Shown piece after piece: positions 62,330-64,000 of a stretch of DNA of 64,000 bases. Position 1 is the first letter of the stretch. Every line of letters begins with the position of its first letter. Origin of the DNA: Armatimonadota bacterium (GTDB taxonomy: Bacteria > Armatimonadota > Fimbriimonadia > Fimbriimonadales > Fimbriimonadaceae); the NCBI GenBank assembly GCA_027451905.1, contig DAIDHV010000004.1:62001-126000 (forward strand), in the 5' to 3' direction. Under the pieces are notes generated by a model. It searched no databases, was not told where the DNA came from, and worked only from the letters and a program-made list of their open reading frames with translations. The position numbers and the translations under genes are program-made.

Positions 62330-62620
62330 TTAGTCTTCAATGATAGTCGGCACAACAAACAGCCCAGCCTTCATAAGGGCTGCGTTTGAAAGAGCCTGCT
62401 CTCTGGAGAAGTCAACCGACACCAGGTCTTCGTCCCACACGTTTGTGCTGTCTACTGCGTGAGTAGCAGGCGTCATGGAACTCATGTCAATCCCTTGGAT
62501 GTCGGAAAAATGGCCAATTAGCGAATTCAATGCGCCTTGCAAAGCATAGACATCGTTATCATTGAGTTCAAGGCGAGCAAGCTTTGCCACGTGCCTCACT
62601 TCGTCGAGGGAAATTGACAT
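62330..62620 (-). CDS. gatC: Glu/Asp-tRNA amidotransferase subunit C
   Basis: 96 residues with the family pattern: SLDEVRHVAKLARLEL at the N-terminus and a central ALNSLIGHFSDIQGIDMSSMTPATHAV. It wraps around GatA and steadies the GatAB complex. First gene of gatC-gatA-unknown-ispE. Confidence 0.94.
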   Translation of the reverse strand: MSISLDEVRHVAKLARLELNDNDVYALQGALNSLIGHFSDIQGIDMSSMTPATHAVDSTNVWDEDLVSVDFSREQALSNAALMKAGLFVVPTIIED

Positions 62621-62737
62621 GATTTATAGTCTAGCACGAACTTTCCCAAATAGGACTTTTTTCGGCCCGCAATATTACTAGGTTTCGCGAATCCAAATTG
62701 GAAATTGTAAAGAGTTGCCAGTAATTTTCCTTGCATA

Positions 62738-64000
62738 ATGAGTAACAGATTGCCTACTCGCACTCGCAGTCATTACCCGGTACTTACCTTCACTGTTGTG
62801 ACCCTCGCCGTCTTTGGGCTGGTCAAGGTGATTCTTCACCCATACCTTCAGCCAGAAGCCATCAACGGCTTAAGTGGGCAAAGTGACTTGTTTTTGCAGC
62901 AAGGAGCAACGGAGCCGATCGACTGGAAACTCATGTCTAAAGACGCTCTGGCAACAGCCAAGCGCCAAGATAAATTAATTTTGCTTTACTTTGGGGTGAC
63001 GTGGAGCACATCGGCAAAGAGAATTGACAAAGAGATCTTTCACGACAACTCTGTGGCCAAGTACCTTACAAGGAACTTTGTTTGCATTCGAGCCGACCTC
63101 GATGATCACCCCAATCTCTTCAGCCTCTATCTGCCTGTTAGCCGCGCTTCACAGAGCATTAACCCAATCTGTCAACTGTACATCCTGAGTCCCAACGGAA
63201 AACTGCTTGCACCTGTCGAAAAAAACTCGGCTTGGTCCATGGGAGACTATAGCCATTTTCTTAGCGAACTTATCCAAGAAGAACATCAATACCAGAAGGA
63301 CGAGGTAGCTGAGTTTGCGGGCAGAATTGTGGAAACCACGCCGGGATTAGATCAAGAAGTTGATTTTAATTCTCTTGTGAATCCAAATTTGCCTCCCGTT
63401 TCCAACCACCATTTGCTAGATTTAGCAAGTCAAAGTGTGCGGGCAGTCCAAACAGCACCTCAAACCAATATCCGCTATGAATATATTGCTCCTGAGGCAT
63501 GGCAATTTACTTGCCTGGCGGCGGGTTCAATTCAGGCACAAAATTTGATCAATTCACTTTTGACTAGCCCAACGGTGGACTGGATTGATGGAGGGTTCTT
63601 TTACGGCTCATCGGGTGATAGGTGGGCGACTCCTGTTTATGATGAACCGGCCGCGTCAAACGCAGAAATGGCACTGCTTTTGGCCGAGCTGTCGGTCTTG
63701 AACCATAGCTCGATTGATCGATATTTGGCAATGGCAACCATTCATGTGCTGCTCAAACAATTTCCAGGGCAAGACGGGTTACTAAGATCAGCAAGGATCG
63801 CCCAGCCTTCTTTCCGAACGTTTCGAAGCAAGCGGTATTCCATGACCCCCGAATTGCTACGCCAAGTCTTTCCGAACTTACAAGACCGGCAATGGGTTTG
63901 GAATAACTTAGGATTGCGGGTGGAAACCAATCCCGACATGATTCCCGAAGTCACAAATCTCAGCCTCATTGATACTGATCTTCCTCAACTTCAAAAATCA
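62738..64000 (+). CDS. Thioredoxin-like DUF255/YyaL-related protein, 5' part (cut by window end)
   Basis: Open from ATG 62738 to the window edge (421 codons, no stop). One N-terminal membrane helix (VLTFTVVTLAVFGLVKVIL, about 15-33). Residues about 66-135 read as a thioredoxin-like domain of the DUF255 type: ALATAKRQDKLILLYFGVTW, then STSAKRIDKEIFHDNSVAKYL and NFVCIRADLDDHP. Where active members have C-x-x-C, this has S-T-S-A, so the redox pair is gone. A helical region resembling the six-hairpin part of YyaL-like proteins appears to follow. Not terminated here, so total length is unknown. Confidence 0.7.
   Translation, partial: MSNRLPTRTRSHYPVLTFTVVTLAVFGLVKVILHPYLQPEAINGLSGQSDLFLQQGATEPIDWKLMSKDALATAKRQDKLILLYFGVTWSTSAKRIDKEIFHDNSVAKYLTRNFVCIRADLDDHPNLFSLYLPVSRASQSINPICQLYILSPNGKLLAPVEKNSAWSMGDYSHFLSELIQEEHQYQKDEVAEFAGRIVETTPGLDQEVDFNSLVNPNLPPVSNHHLLDLASQSVRAVQTAPQTNIRYEYIAPEAWQFTCLAAGSIQAQNLINSLLTSPTVDWIDGGFFYGSSGDRWATPVYDEPAASNAEMALLLAELSVLNHSSIDRYLAMATIHVLLKQFPGQDGLLRSARIAQPSFRTFRSKRYSMTPELLRQVFPNLQDRQWVWNNLGLRVETNPDMIPEVTNLSLIDTDLPQLQKS

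Noticed and set aside
1-64000. CRISPR arrays, insertion sequences, prophage, rRNA, defence islands
   Set aside because: No regularly spaced repeats, transposases, integrases, phage structural genes or rRNA-like stretches were seen in either strand.

Overview
The window is chromosomal DNA from a diderm, flagellated bacterium that looks like a member of the Armatimonadota (Fimbriimonadia-like). This placement is inferred from gene content: a LacI regulator coupled to a prepilin of the '[28 protein letters not shown]' style (only part of the motif is needed to recognise it), a DUF2089/DUF4097 pair, a PEP-CTERM protein and several Gly/Met/Pro-rich envelope proteins. An outer membrane is implied by a LolA-like protein, a TolC-type channel, an RND pump with a lipoprotein adaptor, and a GmhA-type heptose isomerase. 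No phage, insertion sequence, CRISPR array, rRNA or convincing tRNA was seen, and almost every base lies in or beside a gene.

Layout. 0-9 kb: LolA-like protein, TPR protein, flagellar export gate FlhA with two unknown downstream genes, then hisF (apparently starting at ATA), a PAP2 phosphatase, a G5/3D-domain cell-wall protein, rsmA, queG and a PEP-CTERM protein. 9-14 kb, minus strand: glycogen synthase, thiolase, lipid II flippase MurJ, thioredoxin. 14-18 kb, plus strand: a Gly-rich secreted protein, primase dnaG and an RpoD-type sigma factor. 18-22.5 kb, minus strand: an ArsR/SRPBCC pair, accD-accA and an M32 carboxypeptidase. 22.6-31.6 kb: DUF2089-DUF4097, an EVE protein, a GT39 glycosyltransferase with GmhA, a polysaccharide co-polymerase, an ECF sigma factor opposite a zinc-finger anti-sigma candidate, a ThuA-like protein, a duplicated-domain unknown and a HAD phosphatase.

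31.6-44.7 kb: a secreted S53 peptidase, RNase J, a tandem pair of secreted proteins with a decayed aspartic-protease fold, a DtxR/MntR-type regulator divergent from ftsE-ftsX-M23 peptidase, an MFS transporter, a HIT-like protein and a two-component system. 44.8-54.4 kb: a TolC/HlyD/RND efflux operon divergent from that two-component system, a divergent YchF-like GTPase, and a LacI-prepilin-lipoprotein operon with a palindrome placed between its -35 and -10 boxes. 54.5-62.6 kb, minus strand: glutamate dehydrogenase, remA-mreB-mreC-mreD, a Gly/Met-rich membrane protein, and gatC-gatA-unknown-ispE. The last 1.26 kb carries the 5' part of a thioredoxin-like DUF255-related protein whose redox cysteines are missing.

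The main themes are envelope building (MurJ, MreBCD, FtsEX, M23, 3D and PAP2 proteins), core metabolism (AccAD, GlgA, thiolase, GdhA, HisF, IspE) and information processing (DnaG, sigma factors, RNase J, GatCA, RsmA, QueG). The items most worth following up are the ATA start of hisF, the two decayed aspartic-protease paralogues, the shared helical hairpin in the DUF2089/DUF4097 pair, RemA leading the mre operon, and the LacI-controlled prepilin operon.
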